From GW2011-AR15 sp964428335 (GTDB lineage Archaea; Nanobdellota; Nanobdellia; Woesearchaeales; GW2011-AR15), in NCBI GenBank assembly GCA_964428335.1, contig CAYRXW010000005.1, positions 62,001-126,000 on the forward strand: DNA of 64,000 nucleotides, written 5' to 3'. Below the pieces are notes generated by a model. The model made no database searches. It saw only the letters and a program-made list of their open reading frames with translations, and was not told the DNA's origin. How positions within the stretch are numbered: position 1 is the stretch's first letter; the number at the start of each line of letters is the position of its first letter. A program made the translations under genes and the position numbers. Of the stretch, positions 50,990-59,923 are shown one piece after another.

Positions 50990-52744
50990 TTAATCCTCTG
51001 CACTTGCTTCGCTGTCCCACATATCATCTGGATTATCTTCTCTTTTTACCAGATACGGGCCGATGACAAGATAATCAATGCCTGTGCCCATCATGCATTT
51101 GTATGCATCCTGCGGCGTGCAGACTATAGGCTCTCCCCTGATATTAAAAGAAGTATTTATCAAAATAGGTATGCCTGTCTTTTCTCCGAATTTTTTTATC
51201 AGGTCATAGTACAATGGATTCTGCTCCCTTCTTACTGTCTGCAGCCTTCCAGAGCCATCTACATGTGTCACAGCAGGTATCTTCTCATGCCATTCTTTTT
51301 TTATAGGATATACCATGAGCATATAGTCTGTTGCTTCAGGAACTGGTGTATCGCATTCAAAATAGGTTAATGCATCATCCTCGCATACAACCGGCGCAAA
51401 CGGCCTGAATTTTTCCCTGTGCTTCACTTTCAGGTTTAAGATATCCTGCATCTCCTTGTTTGAGGCATTTGATAGTATGCTCCTGTTTCCTAGTGCTCTT
51501 GGGCCCCATTCCATCCTTCCCTGGAACCATCCTATGACATTATCCTTGGCCAGAAGCAAAGCTACCTTATTTACAAGCTCCTCATCTGTAGAAAATGTGC
51601 TGTAAACTATTTTATTCTTATCCAAGAATTCCATTACCTCTTCATTTGCATACCCTGGGCCAAGGTATGCGTCTTTCATTATATAATTTCTTTTGTTCCC
51701 TAAAATAGTGTTATATATGTAAGAGCATGCCCCGATGCTTGTACCACCGTCAGATGCATTTGGCTGGATCCATATCCTTTTAAAGCCTGTATTCCTGAGT
51801 ATCTTTCCATTATAGACACTATTTAATGCAACCCCTCCAGCCAGAACAATGTTTTCCTGGCCTGTCTCTTTTTTTACATGCAAAAGTATCTTCGTCATTA
51901 TCTCTTCTGTAATCAGCTGGAGAGCTGCTGCAATGTCCTTATGCCTCTTTTCTACTTTTGATTCTTTTTTCCTCTGTTCCCCTAAAAGCACAGAAAGCTT
52001 TCCTGAAGGCATCCTGTCTGCATAGTGGAACTTGAAATAAGACATGTCCAGCTTGAAGCTTCCGTCGTCTTTTACATCTATTATCTTTTTCAGGAGATGG
52101 TAATACCTATTCGTATTCTTGTCCATGTTACCATAAGGAGATAGACCCATGACCTTGTATTCAGAATTATTCACGCTAAAGCCTAGGAATGCTGTTATTG
52201 TGCTGTAAAGTAGGCCCAATGAATGCGGGAATTTTATCTCCTTAAGTAAAGTGATGTCATTATTTTCTCCATGCCCATATGCCAAAGTTGTCCATTCACC
52301 TACTCCATCAACTGTGAGTATGGCTGATTTTTCAAAAGGGCTCACTAAAAAAGATGAAGCTGCATGAGCCATATGATGAGGTATGAAAAGTATATCCTTG
52401 TCATAGCCTATTTTTCTTAGCATAGAAACAACACGCAACTTCTCATTTAGCCATGAAGGGGTTGAACTTAAGAAAACCTTCAGGCTTAACGGAAAAGAAT
52501 GAAGGTGCTGTGACATAAGCCTTTCAAATTTCAATATAGGCTTTTCATAAAACCCTATGTAATCTATTTCAGTTATCTTGAGGTTATTTGAATTCAGGCA
52601 AAAATCTATTGCGTTTTTTGGAAATGAATTATCATGCTTTTTCCTTGTGAATCTCTCTTCTTCAGCTGCGCTTACTATTTTGCCATCTATCAAAAGCGCG
52701 GCACTTGAATCATGATAATAGCAACTTATTCCAAGTATTTTCAT
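50990..52744 (-). CDS. Carbamoyltransferase (NodU/CmcH/SxtI family)
   Basis: A 584-residue O-carbamoyltransferase. The N-terminal Kae1-like domain has ISCYYHDSSAALLIDG, EEERFTRKKHD, FIPHHMAHAASSF (metal-binding His pair) and LTVDGVGEWTT; VLAGGVALNSVYNGK follows. The C-terminal YrdC-like domain has MEWGPRALGNRSIL and VDGSGRLQTV, ending ILINTSFNIRGEPIVCTP. It uses carbamoyl phosphate and ATP to carbamoylate a hydroxyl, probably of a surface sugar here. It follows two small SxtJ-like genes and precedes DUF5989. Confidence 0.93.
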   Translation of the reverse strand: MKILGISCYYHDSSAALLIDGKIVSAAEEERFTRKKHDNSFPKNAIDFCLNSNNLKITEIDYIGFYEKPILKFERLMSQHLHSFPLSLKVFLSSTPSWLNEKLRVVSMLRKIGYDKDILFIPHHMAHAASSFLVSPFEKSAILTVDGVGEWTTLAYGHGENNDITLLKEIKFPHSLGLLYSTITAFLGFSVNNSEYKVMGLSPYGNMDKNTNRYYHLLKKIIDVKDDGSFKLDMSYFKFHYADRMPSGKLSVLLGEQRKKESKVEKRHKDIAAALQLITEEIMTKILLHVKKETGQENIVLAGGVALNSVYNGKILRNTGFKRIWIQPNASDGGTSIGACSYIYNTILGNKRNYIMKDAYLGPGYANEEVMEFLDKNKIVYSTFSTDEELVNKVALLLAKDNVIGWFQGRMEWGPRALGNRSILSNASNKEMQDILNLKVKHREKFRPFAPVVCEDDALTYFECDTPVPEATDYMLMVYPIKKEWHEKIPAVTHVDGSGRLQTVRREQNPLYYDLIKKFGEKTGIPILINTSFNIRGEPIVCTPQDAYKCMMGTGIDYLVIGPYLVKREDNPDDMWDSEASAED

Positions 52745-52769
52745 TTTTGTTATTCTGTCTCTTTCATTT

Positions 52770-52994
52770 TTAATACTGCTTCAAGTACTCATCATATTCT
52801 TTTTTCCATAGGTTCAAGTCTTCAAAATAACTTTCATCATACTTCTTCATACTAATGAATTTTTTACCTGATAACTTCATTATTAGAGAGGTCAGACCTA
52901 CTGCTATTATGTAAACAAGAAATAAAAGAATTGAATTTACTAGGATTGAGATGTTCTCTCCCTGCTCCTTAAATCCTCTGAAGAACTGGTTCAT
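52770..52994 (-). CDS. SxtJ-like membrane protein, C-terminal part
   Basis: A 74-residue protein: amphipathic start MNQFFRGFKEQGENISILVN, one membrane helix (about 20-42), then MKLSGKKFISMKKYDESYFE. It looks like the second half of SxtJ, which ends with a helix, R-L-x-G-x and a final S-Y-W-like stretch. The ATG overlaps the stop of the preceding small gene (ATGA), so the two halves could be made from one mRNA and form one unit. Confidence 0.55.
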   Translation of the reverse strand: MNQFFRGFKEQGENISILVNSILLFLVYIIAVGLTSLIMKLSGKKFISMKKYDESYFEDLNLWKKEYDEYLKQY

Positions 52995-53203
52995 CCAAGC
53001 CACCTTCTTAGAAGCATACCGCTTGATGACACAAGAAAGGTTATCAGGATTACAATATAAACTGGCTTTTCCCTGCCTGTAATCATCAATATAAAAAATA
53101 ATACTGAAGTAAATACCATGTAAGAGGTAAGATATCCTAAGCAAAAAAGGACCTTATCAATTAAGGCTTTTCTTGAAATATGCAATTGTTTTTTTGAGCC
53201 CAT
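52991..53203 (-). CDS. SxtJ-like membrane protein, N-terminal part
   Basis: A 70-residue protein with two membrane helices (about 16-41 and 45-63) ending MLLRRWLG. Topology and position match the first half of SxtJ family proteins found with SxtI-like carbamoyltransferases. The start at 53203 lies within the end of the decarboxylase gene (47-nt overlap); no better start is visible. The family call is inferred from context and shape. Confidence 0.5.
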   Translation of the reverse strand: MGSKKQLHISRKALIDKVLFCLGYLTSYMVFTSVLFFILMITGREKPVYIVILITFLVSSSGMLLRRWLG

Positions 53204-54092
53204 CTTCAAATTTCACTCTTGGTTCCCAGTTCAAAAATTCGCGCGCTTTTGAGATATCTGGTCTTCTTTTTGTAGGGTCGTCTTTTGGGAGAGGCATGAA
53301 TGCTATTTTTGATTTTGACCTTGTCTGCCTTATTATCAGCTTAGCTGTATCTAGAACCGTGCGCTCTATCGGGTTTCCAAGGTTTTTTGGACCTATCTCT
53401 TTTGAATTCATCATCCTTATTAGGCCATCTACCATGTCATCAACATAGCAGAAAGATCTTGTCTGGCTTCCATCACCATATATGGTTATAGGTTTATTTT
53501 GCAATGCCTGTGTTATGAAATTAGGTATTACACGTCCGTCATCTAGCCTCATCCTTGGCCCATATGTGTTAAATATCCTTACAATCTTAATATTGGCATT
53601 ATATTCTCTATGGTATGCCATTAAAAGAGCTTCTCCAAACCTTTTTGATTCATCGTAGCAGCTTCTTATTCCAACCGGATTTACATTTCCCCAGTAGCTT
53701 TCTTTCTGCGGATGTTCCTTTGGCTCCCCATATGCTTCACTTGTAGAAGTAAAAAGCATCCTTGCATTCTTTGCCAACGCCAGTCTAATCATCTGGTCAG
53801 TACCAACTGAATTTGAAAGAGCTGTTTCAACTGGGTATTCCTGGTAATCTATCGGACTTGCCCTGGATGCCAGATGATATATCTGGTCCAGTTTTCCTTC
53901 GATAAGCTGCAGTGGCTCTATTATGTTATGCTTGATGAACCTAAATCTCCTGCTTTTCATCATAAAAGAGATGTTTTCCAGCTTTCCTGAGCCTAGATTA
54001 TCTACGCAGGTTACATGGTTTCCTTCTTTTAGTAGCCTTTCACATAGATGGCTACCTATGAACCCTGCTCCACCGGTGACTAATATCCTCAT
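53157..54092 (-). CDS. UDP-glucuronate decarboxylase-like NAD-dependent epimerase
   Basis: Converts UDP-glucuronate to UDP-xylose. The 311-residue short-chain dehydrogenase has ILVTGGAGFIGSHLCERLL, YHLASRASPIDYQ, FTSTSEAYGEPKEHPQ and SCYDESKRFGEALL, with the catalytic Tyr and Lys in YDESK. HPQ-x-E-x-YWG-x-VNP is specific to the UXS group. The usual ASPASP is ASRASP here. It supplies a pentose donor for the surrounding glycan cluster. Confidence 0.88.
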   Translation of the reverse strand: MRILVTGGAGFIGSHLCERLLKEGNHVTCVDNLGSGKLENISFMMKSRRFRFIKHNIIEPLQLIEGKLDQIYHLASRASPIDYQEYPVETALSNSVGTDQMIRLALAKNARMLFTSTSEAYGEPKEHPQKESYWGNVNPVGIRSCYDESKRFGEALLMAYHREYNANIKIVRIFNTYGPRMRLDDGRVIPNFITQALQNKPITIYGDGSQTRSFCYVDDMVDGLIRMMNSKEIGPKNLGNPIERTVLDTAKLIIRQTRSKSKIAFMPLPKDDPTKRRPDISKAREFLNWEPRVKFEDGLKKTIAYFKKSLN

Positions 54093-54148
54093 AAATAAGC
54101 TTGAAAAGAAATTCTTTTATAAATATAGCTGAAGTATAGTTTCATCAC

Positions 54149-54165
54149 CTTTAAATATATATAAA
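54149..54165 (+). promoter_or_regulatory. TATA box of heptose gene cluster
   Basis: CCTTTAAATATATATAA lies 15-31 nt before the ATG at 54180. It would drive the rfaE2 and hldA-gmhA genes. Confidence 0.5.
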
Positions 54166-54179
54166 AATCCTTTTTTTGG

Positions 54180-54656
54180 ATGGCTAAATTGATTTCTATT
54201 AAAGAACTGCCAGGCCTAGTTGAAAAACTAAGAGAAAATAAGAAGAAAATCTCTACAACAAATGGCGCTTTTGACCTATTCCATTCAGGACATTTAAGAA
54301 GCCTTGTGTTTGCCAAATCTTTTGCGGATATACTGATTGTCGGGCTGAACAGCGATAAATCTATTAAGGAATATAAAAGCAAGGACAGGCCGATAATACC
54401 GCAGAACCAGAGGGCAGAAATACTCTGCGCAATATCTTATGTTGACTATGTTGTGATTTTTGAGGATAAAACGCCATTGAAGTTCCTTGAAATTGTAAAA
54501 CCGGATTTTCATATAAAAGGGATGGAATATAAAGGAAATATGATTGAAGAAGAACTTATTAAAAAAAATAAGGGCATAATTAAATTCATAAAAAGGGATG
54601 GTGTATCAACAACAAATATCATTAATAAGATACTAGGTGAAAAGAATGAAAAATAA
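54180..54656 (+). CDS. Heptose-1-phosphate nucleotidyltransferase (RfaE2/HldC-like)
   Basis: A 158-residue cytidylyltransferase-like enzyme that adds an adenylyl or similar group to D-glycero-D-manno-heptose-1-phosphate. TTNGAFDLFHSGHLRSL carries the HxGH motif, then VGLNSDKSIKEYKSKDRPI and RAEILCAISYVDYVVIF, as in RfaE2. The C-terminal GVSTTNIINKI takes the place of the ISTT motif. It overlaps the next gene by 11 nt. The nucleotide (ATP, GTP or CTP) is not certain in archaea. Confidence 0.85.
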   Translation: MAKLISIKELPGLVEKLRENKKKISTTNGAFDLFHSGHLRSLVFAKSFADILIVGLNSDKSIKEYKSKDRPIIPQNQRAEILCAISYVDYVVIFEDKTPLKFLEIVKPDFHIKGMEYKGNMIEEELIKKNKGIIKFIKRDGVSTTNIINKILGEKNEK

Positions 54657-56169
54657 GATTGATGATTTCTCAAAGAAAACTGTTTTGGTCATTGGGGATT
54701 TGATGATTGATAGGTATGTCTATGGTGTTTCCACAAGAATAAGCCCAGAGGCACCTGTACCTATTGTAAAAATTACAAATGAAGAGAATATACTTGGTGG
54801 AGCTGCAAATGCTGCAAATAATGTTGCATCACTTGGTGGAAAAGCAATGCTTTATGGAGTACTAGGAGATGATTCAGATTCAGTTGTTTTTGAAAAACTA
54901 TGCAGGGAAAAGAATATAACCGGATTTTTCCTAAAAGATAGTGCCAGACCAACCACTGTAAAAAAAAGAGTTATTTCAGGAAATAATTACCAGCTTTTAA
55001 GGATGGATTTTGAAAAGACAAATACTATACCTGATGATTTTCAGAAGAAAATATTAAATGAATTCAAGAAGAATTTAAGGAATATTGACTGCGTTATTTT
55101 AAGTGATTATGACAAAGGTGTTTTAACACCCTGGCTTTCAAACCATATCATAATGCTTGCAAAGAGTAAAAACATACCTGTGATTGTGGATTGTAAGCCA
55201 AATAAGGTGAATTCTTTCAAGAACTGCTTTTTGATAACCCCTAATTTGAAGGAAGCAATTGAGATGACTGGTATAAGCCAGGATATTGTTGAGATGGGAA
55301 AGAAGCTTGTCAAGATGCTGAATTCCAATGTCTTCATAACAAGAGGCTCAGAAGGCATTTCTGTGTTTGACAGGAAAGGGAACCATAGCCACATCCCACC
55401 AGTAAAAATTACAAAGCTTTTTGATGTCACTGGAGCTGGGGATACTGTCATTGCAGCAAGCTCATTATGCATCGTATCAGGTATGGATCTGATTGAGAGC
55501 GCAAAGACTGCTAATTATGCTGCCGGACTTGTTGTGCAAAAACCTGGCACTTCTACTATCACAATAAAAGAGCTAAAAGGCGCACTGGCTGAAGAAATAA
55601 GCCATTACCTGAAGGAAAGCATTGAAGTCAAACAGAAAGTGATTGAAGGACAGATAGATAAGATTGAGAAGGCTGCGCATGCATTTATCCATGCATACAA
55701 GAAAGGGAATAAGGTCATTGCATTTGGAAACGGGGGAAGCGCTTCAGACGCCCAGCATCTGGTCGGAGAATTGGTAGGAAGATTCAAATTAGAAAGAAAG
55801 GGACTGCCTGCAATTGCACTCACAACAGATTCAAGTGTTGTTACGGCTATAGCAAATGACTATGGTTATGATGAGGTTTTCAGAAGGCAGGTTGAAGCAA
55901 ATGCCAATAAAGGCGATGTTATTGTTGCGATTTCTACAAGCGGGAATTCGCAAAATGTAATTAATGCAATAACTGAAGCCAAGAAAATAGGTTGCACTGT
56001 AATTGGGCTTATTGGAAAAAACGGAGGAAAAATGGCAGCTTTATGCGATATTCCAATAGTAATTCCTAGCGATAACACTCCAAGGATACAGGAAGCGCAT
56101 ATCTCAATAATCCACATACTCTGCGAGCTTCTAGATAAGGACCTTGGGAAAAACCAGGATAAAAAATAA
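54646..56169 (+). CDS. Fusion: heptose-7-phosphate kinase (HldA) + sedoheptulose-7-phosphate isomerase (GmhA)
   Basis: A 507-residue two-domain enzyme. Residues 1 to about 320 are a PfkB-type kinase of the RfaE1/HldA type: GDLMIDRYVYGVSTRISPEA, GGAANAANNVASLGG and the catalytic GAGDTV (about 262). The C-terminal 180 residues are a SIS isomerase: FGNGGSASDAQHLVGELVG (about 360), AISTSGNSQNVINA and EAHISIIHILCELL, as in GmhA. Fusion of the first two pathway enzymes is unusual. The ATG at 54646 has AGGTGA 5 nt upstream, which decides the start. Confidence 0.88.
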   Translation: MKNKIDDFSKKTVLVIGDLMIDRYVYGVSTRISPEAPVPIVKITNEENILGGAANAANNVASLGGKAMLYGVLGDDSDSVVFEKLCREKNITGFFLKDSARPTTVKKRVISGNNYQLLRMDFEKTNTIPDDFQKKILNEFKKNLRNIDCVILSDYDKGVLTPWLSNHIIMLAKSKNIPVIVDCKPNKVNSFKNCFLITPNLKEAIEMTGISQDIVEMGKKLVKMLNSNVFITRGSEGISVFDRKGNHSHIPPVKITKLFDVTGAGDTVIAASSLCIVSGMDLIESAKTANYAAGLVVQKPGTSTITIKELKGALAEEISHYLKESIEVKQKVIEGQIDKIEKAAHAFIHAYKKGNKVIAFGNGGSASDAQHLVGELVGRFKLERKGLPAIALTTDSSVVTAIANDYGYDEVFRRQVEANANKGDVIVAISTSGNSQNVINAITEAKKIGCTVIGLIGKNGGKMAALCDIPIVIPSDNTPRIQEAHISIIHILCELLDKDLGKNQDKK

Positions 56170-56201
56170 ATTTATTTTTTATAAATAAATCTGAATAAGT
56201 A

Positions 56202-56876
56202 TTATACAAGGGATGGATCTTTGCAACATCTAAAACCATCATCCACCACTGTTGTATTGCTAGGATGAAAATGAATTGAATAACAATCATTTGAATAAAC
56301 TAAAAAATCCCAAGTTCCATCAAAATATTGAATATTGTGTGTATTAATATTTAATGCTCCTCCTCTTAATATTTTCTGGCCATTGACCTCACCATCTACC
56401 CATTCAGCCACATTGCCGCTCATATCATAAACTCCACTTTCAGTTTTGCAATTTGGCGAATTTCCTGACTTATCTGATGCTTCTAATGTGAAATTAGCAT
56501 AATAAGTATTGCATTTATCTTGGTCAAATATATTACCATATGGAAAACGATTATATGACCTCCCCTGACACGCTTTTTGCCATTCAATTTGCTTACAAAG
56601 CCTTTTACCTTCATTAATACATAATGATTTTGCTTGTGTCCAATCTACCTTAACCATTGGTTCACTACCTTCAATGTTTGGAAATTCAAATTTGTCTATA
56701 CAATAATTATTCACATATTCTAAAACAGAATCATTCTCAAATAGTTGACCTGACAAATTCATTTCAAAATAACTACCCTTAATCAAAACCATATTTTCCG
56801 GGCAATTCTGCCTAGGTAACACCAAAATAGCCATACTAAAAAGTAGTAATACTGAAATCACTATTATTGGTCGCAT
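56202..56876 (-). CDS. FGE/SUMF1-domain exported protein, catalytic cysteines absent
   Basis: A 224-residue protein with a signal peptide or anchor (about 1-20) and a formylglycine-generating-enzyme fold: VDWTQAKSLCINEGKRLC, EIEWQKAC-like IEWQKACQG, GVYDMSGNVAEWVDG, ILRGGA and GFRCCKD. The pair of active-site cysteines expected after the R-G-G stretch is not present, so I do not expect oxidation of sulfatase cysteine. Several other Cys residues may form disulfides outside the cell. It lies between the heptose genes but on the opposite strand. Confidence 0.8.
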   Translation of the reverse strand: MRPIIVISVLLLFSMAILVLPRQNCPENMVLIKGSYFEMNLSGQLFENDSVLEYVNNYCIDKFEFPNIEGSEPMVKVDWTQAKSLCINEGKRLCKQIEWQKACQGRSYNRFPYGNIFDQDKCNTYYANFTLEASDKSGNSPNCKTESGVYDMSGNVAEWVDGEVNGQKILRGGALNINTHNIQYFDGTWDFLVYSNDCYSIHFHPSNTTVVDDGFRCCKDPSLV

Positions 56877-57052
56877 AATTTAATTCATTCTTACCACTAT
56901 AAATATATTCTGATTTTATAATCGACGTGAAATCACCTTTGCGCACCAAACCGTTTAATATGATAAAAGAATGCTCAATAGTGCTAAATTTAGCATTAAA
57001 TCATAATAATTCAGGCAAAAAATATAAACAAATTTCATTATTTCATTCCAAT

Positions 57053-58618
57053 ATGAACAAAGCTGTGTTTCTTGACAGAGACGGTGTCATCAATGTTGAT
57101 AAAAATTATGTCCATAAAATAACTGATTTTGAATTCATTGAAAATTCTGTTAAAGCTCTAAAGTCTTTTAAGGACATGGGCTATAAATTAATCATAATAA
57201 CAAACCAGTCAGGAATAGGGAGAGGGCTTTATTCAATAAAAGACTATAAGATCCTAAAAAGACAGATAGATTTAAGCTTACAGGTTGCAGGAATAAAGAT
57301 TGATGCTGAATATTTCTGCCCACATTCTCCAGATGATAATTGCAGATGCAGAAAGCCAAGCAGTTTTCTGATAGAGAAGGCTGCAAAAAGGTTTAATATC
57401 AACCTTAAAGAATCATATTTTGTAGGGGACAAGACTTCTGATATAAAGGCAGGAAAAACTGCAGGGCTAAAAACAGTGCTTGTTAGGACAGGAAAAGGAG
57501 GCAAGGATAAAAAATACTATGTCTTGCCAGATATAACCACAGATAATCTTTATGATTTTTCAGAAAAATTAAGACATGAATGGAATCCTAAAATCATTTA
57601 TATTGGAAATTTCAGCTGGGAGAACCATCTTAGGGGAAGAAACCTTTTCAAAGGGCTGAAAGAGAATGATATAGAGGTAAAATTAATAAATGGAAAAAGA
57701 TATTTCTCGATGCTTCTTGCACTCTTAAGAAAAGATTTTGATGTTGTTTTGACAACAGGAAAACCTCCGACACTGCTTGCAATACTTACCAGGTTTTGGC
57801 ATAGGAAGAAGATATTTTTTGATGTCTACATAAGCGATTATGAGAATCTTGTCATGAACAGGAAGCTCGTAAAAGACGGCACATGGAAAGCAAAGATGCT
57901 TTATTTCATAGATAAATATACCTGTGAAAAAACAGACTGTGTATTTTTGGATACTGATAAGCATGCTCAATGGTATTATACTTTCTTTGGGCTTGACAAG
58001 AACAAATTTTCAAGCGTCCTTATAGGAAGTGATGATGAGAGGTTCCATGGGATAAAAGTAAAAAAGGGAAAGAAGTTCAATGTGCTGTTCTTTGGAAGCT
58101 TTGTTCGCGGACATGGGATTGATGTCATCCTCAGGTCTGCAAAGCTTCTGGAAAAAGAAAATATTGAATTTGTCTTTGCTGGCAAGGGGATTGTTTTTGA
58201 TGAGATGGTTCAACTTTCTAAGAAGCTTGAATGCAAAAATGTGGAGTTTTTAGGTTGGATAGAGCAAAAAGAATTACCGAAATTAATTGCAAAATGCGAT
58301 GTGTGTCTTGGCGTGTTCGACCCTAATGAGATAAAGATAAGGAGAAGCATTCCTACCAAGCTTTTTGAATGCGCCCCTATGAAAAAAATACTTATTACTG
58401 GAGATACGCCTGGGATGGAAGGCATCATGGAACATAAGGTAAACGGGATGCTCCCTAAACTAGGAGATGAGAAAGATCTTGCGAGTTGCATACTTGAAAT
58501 CTATAAAGACAAAAAACTCAAAGCTGCAATGGAGAAGAACACTTATAAGTTATATGAAGAGAAGTTCAAGACAAAGATGATCGGAAAGCAGTTATTGGAT
58601 CTGATAAGAAAAGAATAA
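57053..58618 (+). CDS. Fusion: heptose bisphosphate phosphatase (GmhB) + glycosyltransferase
   Basis: A 521-residue two-domain protein. Residues 1-185 are a HAD phosphatase of GmhB type: AVFLDRDGVINVD (D8, D10), IITNQSGIGRGLYS, the zinc loop CPHSPDDNCRCRKP and VGDKTSDIKAGKTAGL. From about 185 a GT-B glycosyltransferase follows: YIGNFSWENHLRGRNLF, LFFGSFVRGHGIDVILRSAK, FAGKGIVF and KLFECAPMKKILITGD. Linking heptose dephosphorylation to a transferase suggests that this transferase uses heptose. An ATG at 57053 fits the family start; the open frame upstream has no homology. Confidence 0.85.
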   Translation: MNKAVFLDRDGVINVDKNYVHKITDFEFIENSVKALKSFKDMGYKLIIITNQSGIGRGLYSIKDYKILKRQIDLSLQVAGIKIDAEYFCPHSPDDNCRCRKPSSFLIEKAAKRFNINLKESYFVGDKTSDIKAGKTAGLKTVLVRTGKGGKDKKYYVLPDITTDNLYDFSEKLRHEWNPKIIYIGNFSWENHLRGRNLFKGLKENDIEVKLINGKRYFSMLLALLRKDFDVVLTTGKPPTLLAILTRFWHRKKIFFDVYISDYENLVMNRKLVKDGTWKAKMLYFIDKYTCEKTDCVFLDTDKHAQWYYTFFGLDKNKFSSVLIGSDDERFHGIKVKKGKKFNVLFFGSFVRGHGIDVILRSAKLLEKENIEFVFAGKGIVFDEMVQLSKKLECKNVEFLGWIEQKELPKLIAKCDVCLGVFDPNEIKIRRSIPTKLFECAPMKKILITGDTPGMEGIMEHKVNGMLPKLGDEKDLASCILEIYKDKKLKAAMEKNTYKLYEEKFKTKMIGKQLLDLIRKE

Positions 58619-58623
58619 AAAAT

Positions 58624-59286
58624 TTATTCCTTGTATTTGAATTCAACCTTCTTGAAGTATAATTTTCCTTTCTCATCTTCCAGGAATGCGTTAGGATAAG
58701 GGTCTTCAAGGCCGCGCATAAAGTTATACAGTTTTTCTGTGTCCCATTTTCCAAACATTTCTTTTGACATCTTTGAATCTTTAGGCTGCCTTCTTGGAAC
58801 CTGTTCTTTTTGCTCAGGCCATTTTTTCCATTCCAGGTCTGGATATTCAAACAGGAACTTGTTATATAGGTGGATGCATGTTGCCTTCAGCTGCAGGAAT
58901 ATCTCATCTATGTTTCCTGATATGTCAAGATCAACTTCTGTTGAATATTCCCTCAGGCTCAGTTCAGGGTATCCTACCCTTACCATCCTGTGCTTTGTGA
59001 ATTTCAATCCATCAATTATCTGGTTCTGCAAAGGACTACCGGGAGAATACCTGTCAAGCTCTGCGCAGTGGGCTGTGAATGTAGGTATTTTTTCTACAAC
59101 TTCCTTTACTGGCTCAAATGACCAGCCGCAGAATAAGATCATGTCATACTTGTCTTTTTTCAGCTCTTCCTGCATCTCTTCTGTTGACTTGCATAATACT
59201 GCTTTTTTCACTTTCGGATGCTTTGCAACATATGGATATACTTCTATTGCCCAGTCCCTGTATGCCAAGAATAATAGTTTAAACAT
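58624..59286 (-). CDS. Formyltransferase-like protein, divergent (paralogue 2)
   Basis: A 220-residue protein related to the next gene, sharing YSPGSPLQNQIIDG and a C-terminus GLEDPYPNAFLEDEKGKLYF. The catalytic triad of hydroxymethyl/formyl transferases (Asn-His-Asp) is degraded: at the usual N-x-H-x-S-x-L-P only H remains, in FTAHCAELDRY, and the G-I-D-x-G segment is replaced. It may be a binding or accessory subunit for its paralogue. The ATG at 59286 is preceded by GGTGA and overlaps the previous stop by 8 nt. Confidence 0.72.
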   Translation of the reverse strand: MFKLLFLAYRDWAIEVYPYVAKHPKVKKAVLCKSTEEMQEELKKDKYDMILFCGWSFEPVKEVVEKIPTFTAHCAELDRYSPGSPLQNQIIDGLKFTKHRMVRVGYPELSLREYSTEVDLDISGNIDEIFLQLKATCIHLYNKFLFEYPDLEWKKWPEQKEQVPRRQPKDSKMSKEMFGKWDTEKLYNFMRGLEDPYPNAFLEDEKGKLYFKKVEFKYKE

Positions 59287-59923
59287 TGCTTTCACCTTTT
59301 ACGAATTTTACTTCCTTAAAATATAACTTATTGCCTTTCTCGTCTTCAATATATGCATTAGGATAAGGGTCGCCAAGAGCGCGTATGATATTATATGATT
59401 TTTGCAGATCTTTCCTGAATATTTCCGGATCAAGCTTACTTTCGTTTTCTTTTCTTCGTTTTAATGTCTTTCCAACACCTTGAGGCTCTATTTTTATGCT
59501 AGGATAAACTTTTGCTAAATAAGTTCCAAGTTCTATTGTGCATCTTGTAAGCTCTTTGAATATTTCCTGCATGTTGCCTTCAAGCGAAATAGGTGTTTTT
59601 TTTACAATACCACCTTTATCAATGCCTGGAGCGATTTCAAATAATGAGCATTTTGTGCTTGTTATCCCGTCTATTATCTGGTTCTGCAAGGGTGAACCGC
59701 CACGGTAATCAGGAAGGTCTGAAGGGTGTATGCCAAAGAATTTTACTTTTTTTAACAGTTCATCTGGGATTAACCAACTCCAGCCTGCTAGAAGTATGAA
59801 CTCATATTTTTTCAAATCTATTTTTAATAGCTCTTCCTGGGATTTGCAGATTTCAAACCCATGCTGCTTTAAGTCATTATATGCATTCAATGCCCAGTCC
59901 CTATAGCCGCAAAATAGCCTCAT
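59279..59923 (-). CDS. Sugar N-formyltransferase-like protein (paralogue 1)
   Basis: A 214-residue enzyme of the methionyl-tRNA formyltransferase fold, which in glycan clusters forms N-formyl amino sugars from 10-formyl-THF. It has FGIHPSDLPDYRGGSPLQNQ with the catalytic His and APGIDKGGIV with the Asp. The Asn two residues before the His in known enzymes is Gly here. The C-terminal domain is short. It follows PseB-like and aminotransferase genes, which supply the amino sugar. Confidence 0.8.
   Translation of the reverse strand: MRLFCGYRDWALNAYNDLKQHGFEICKSQEELLKIDLKKYEFILLAGWSWLIPDELLKKVKFFGIHPSDLPDYRGGSPLQNQIIDGITSTKCSLFEIAPGIDKGGIVKKTPISLEGNMQEIFKELTRCTIELGTYLAKVYPSIKIEPQGVGKTLKRRKENESKLDPEIFRKDLQKSYNIIRALGDPYPNAYIEDEKGNKLYFKEVKFVKGESNV

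Noticed and set aside
52770..53203. A frameshift in one SxtJ-like gene
   Set aside because: The two frames meet in a clean ATGA stop/start overlap, and the second half has its own ATG. Two coupled genes are simpler, although reads could still show an error.
56927..57052. A 42-residue N-terminal extension of the GmhB-glycosyltransferase fusion
   Set aside because: The extension has no homology to HAD phosphatases, whose motif AVFLDRDG begins right after the ATG at 57053.
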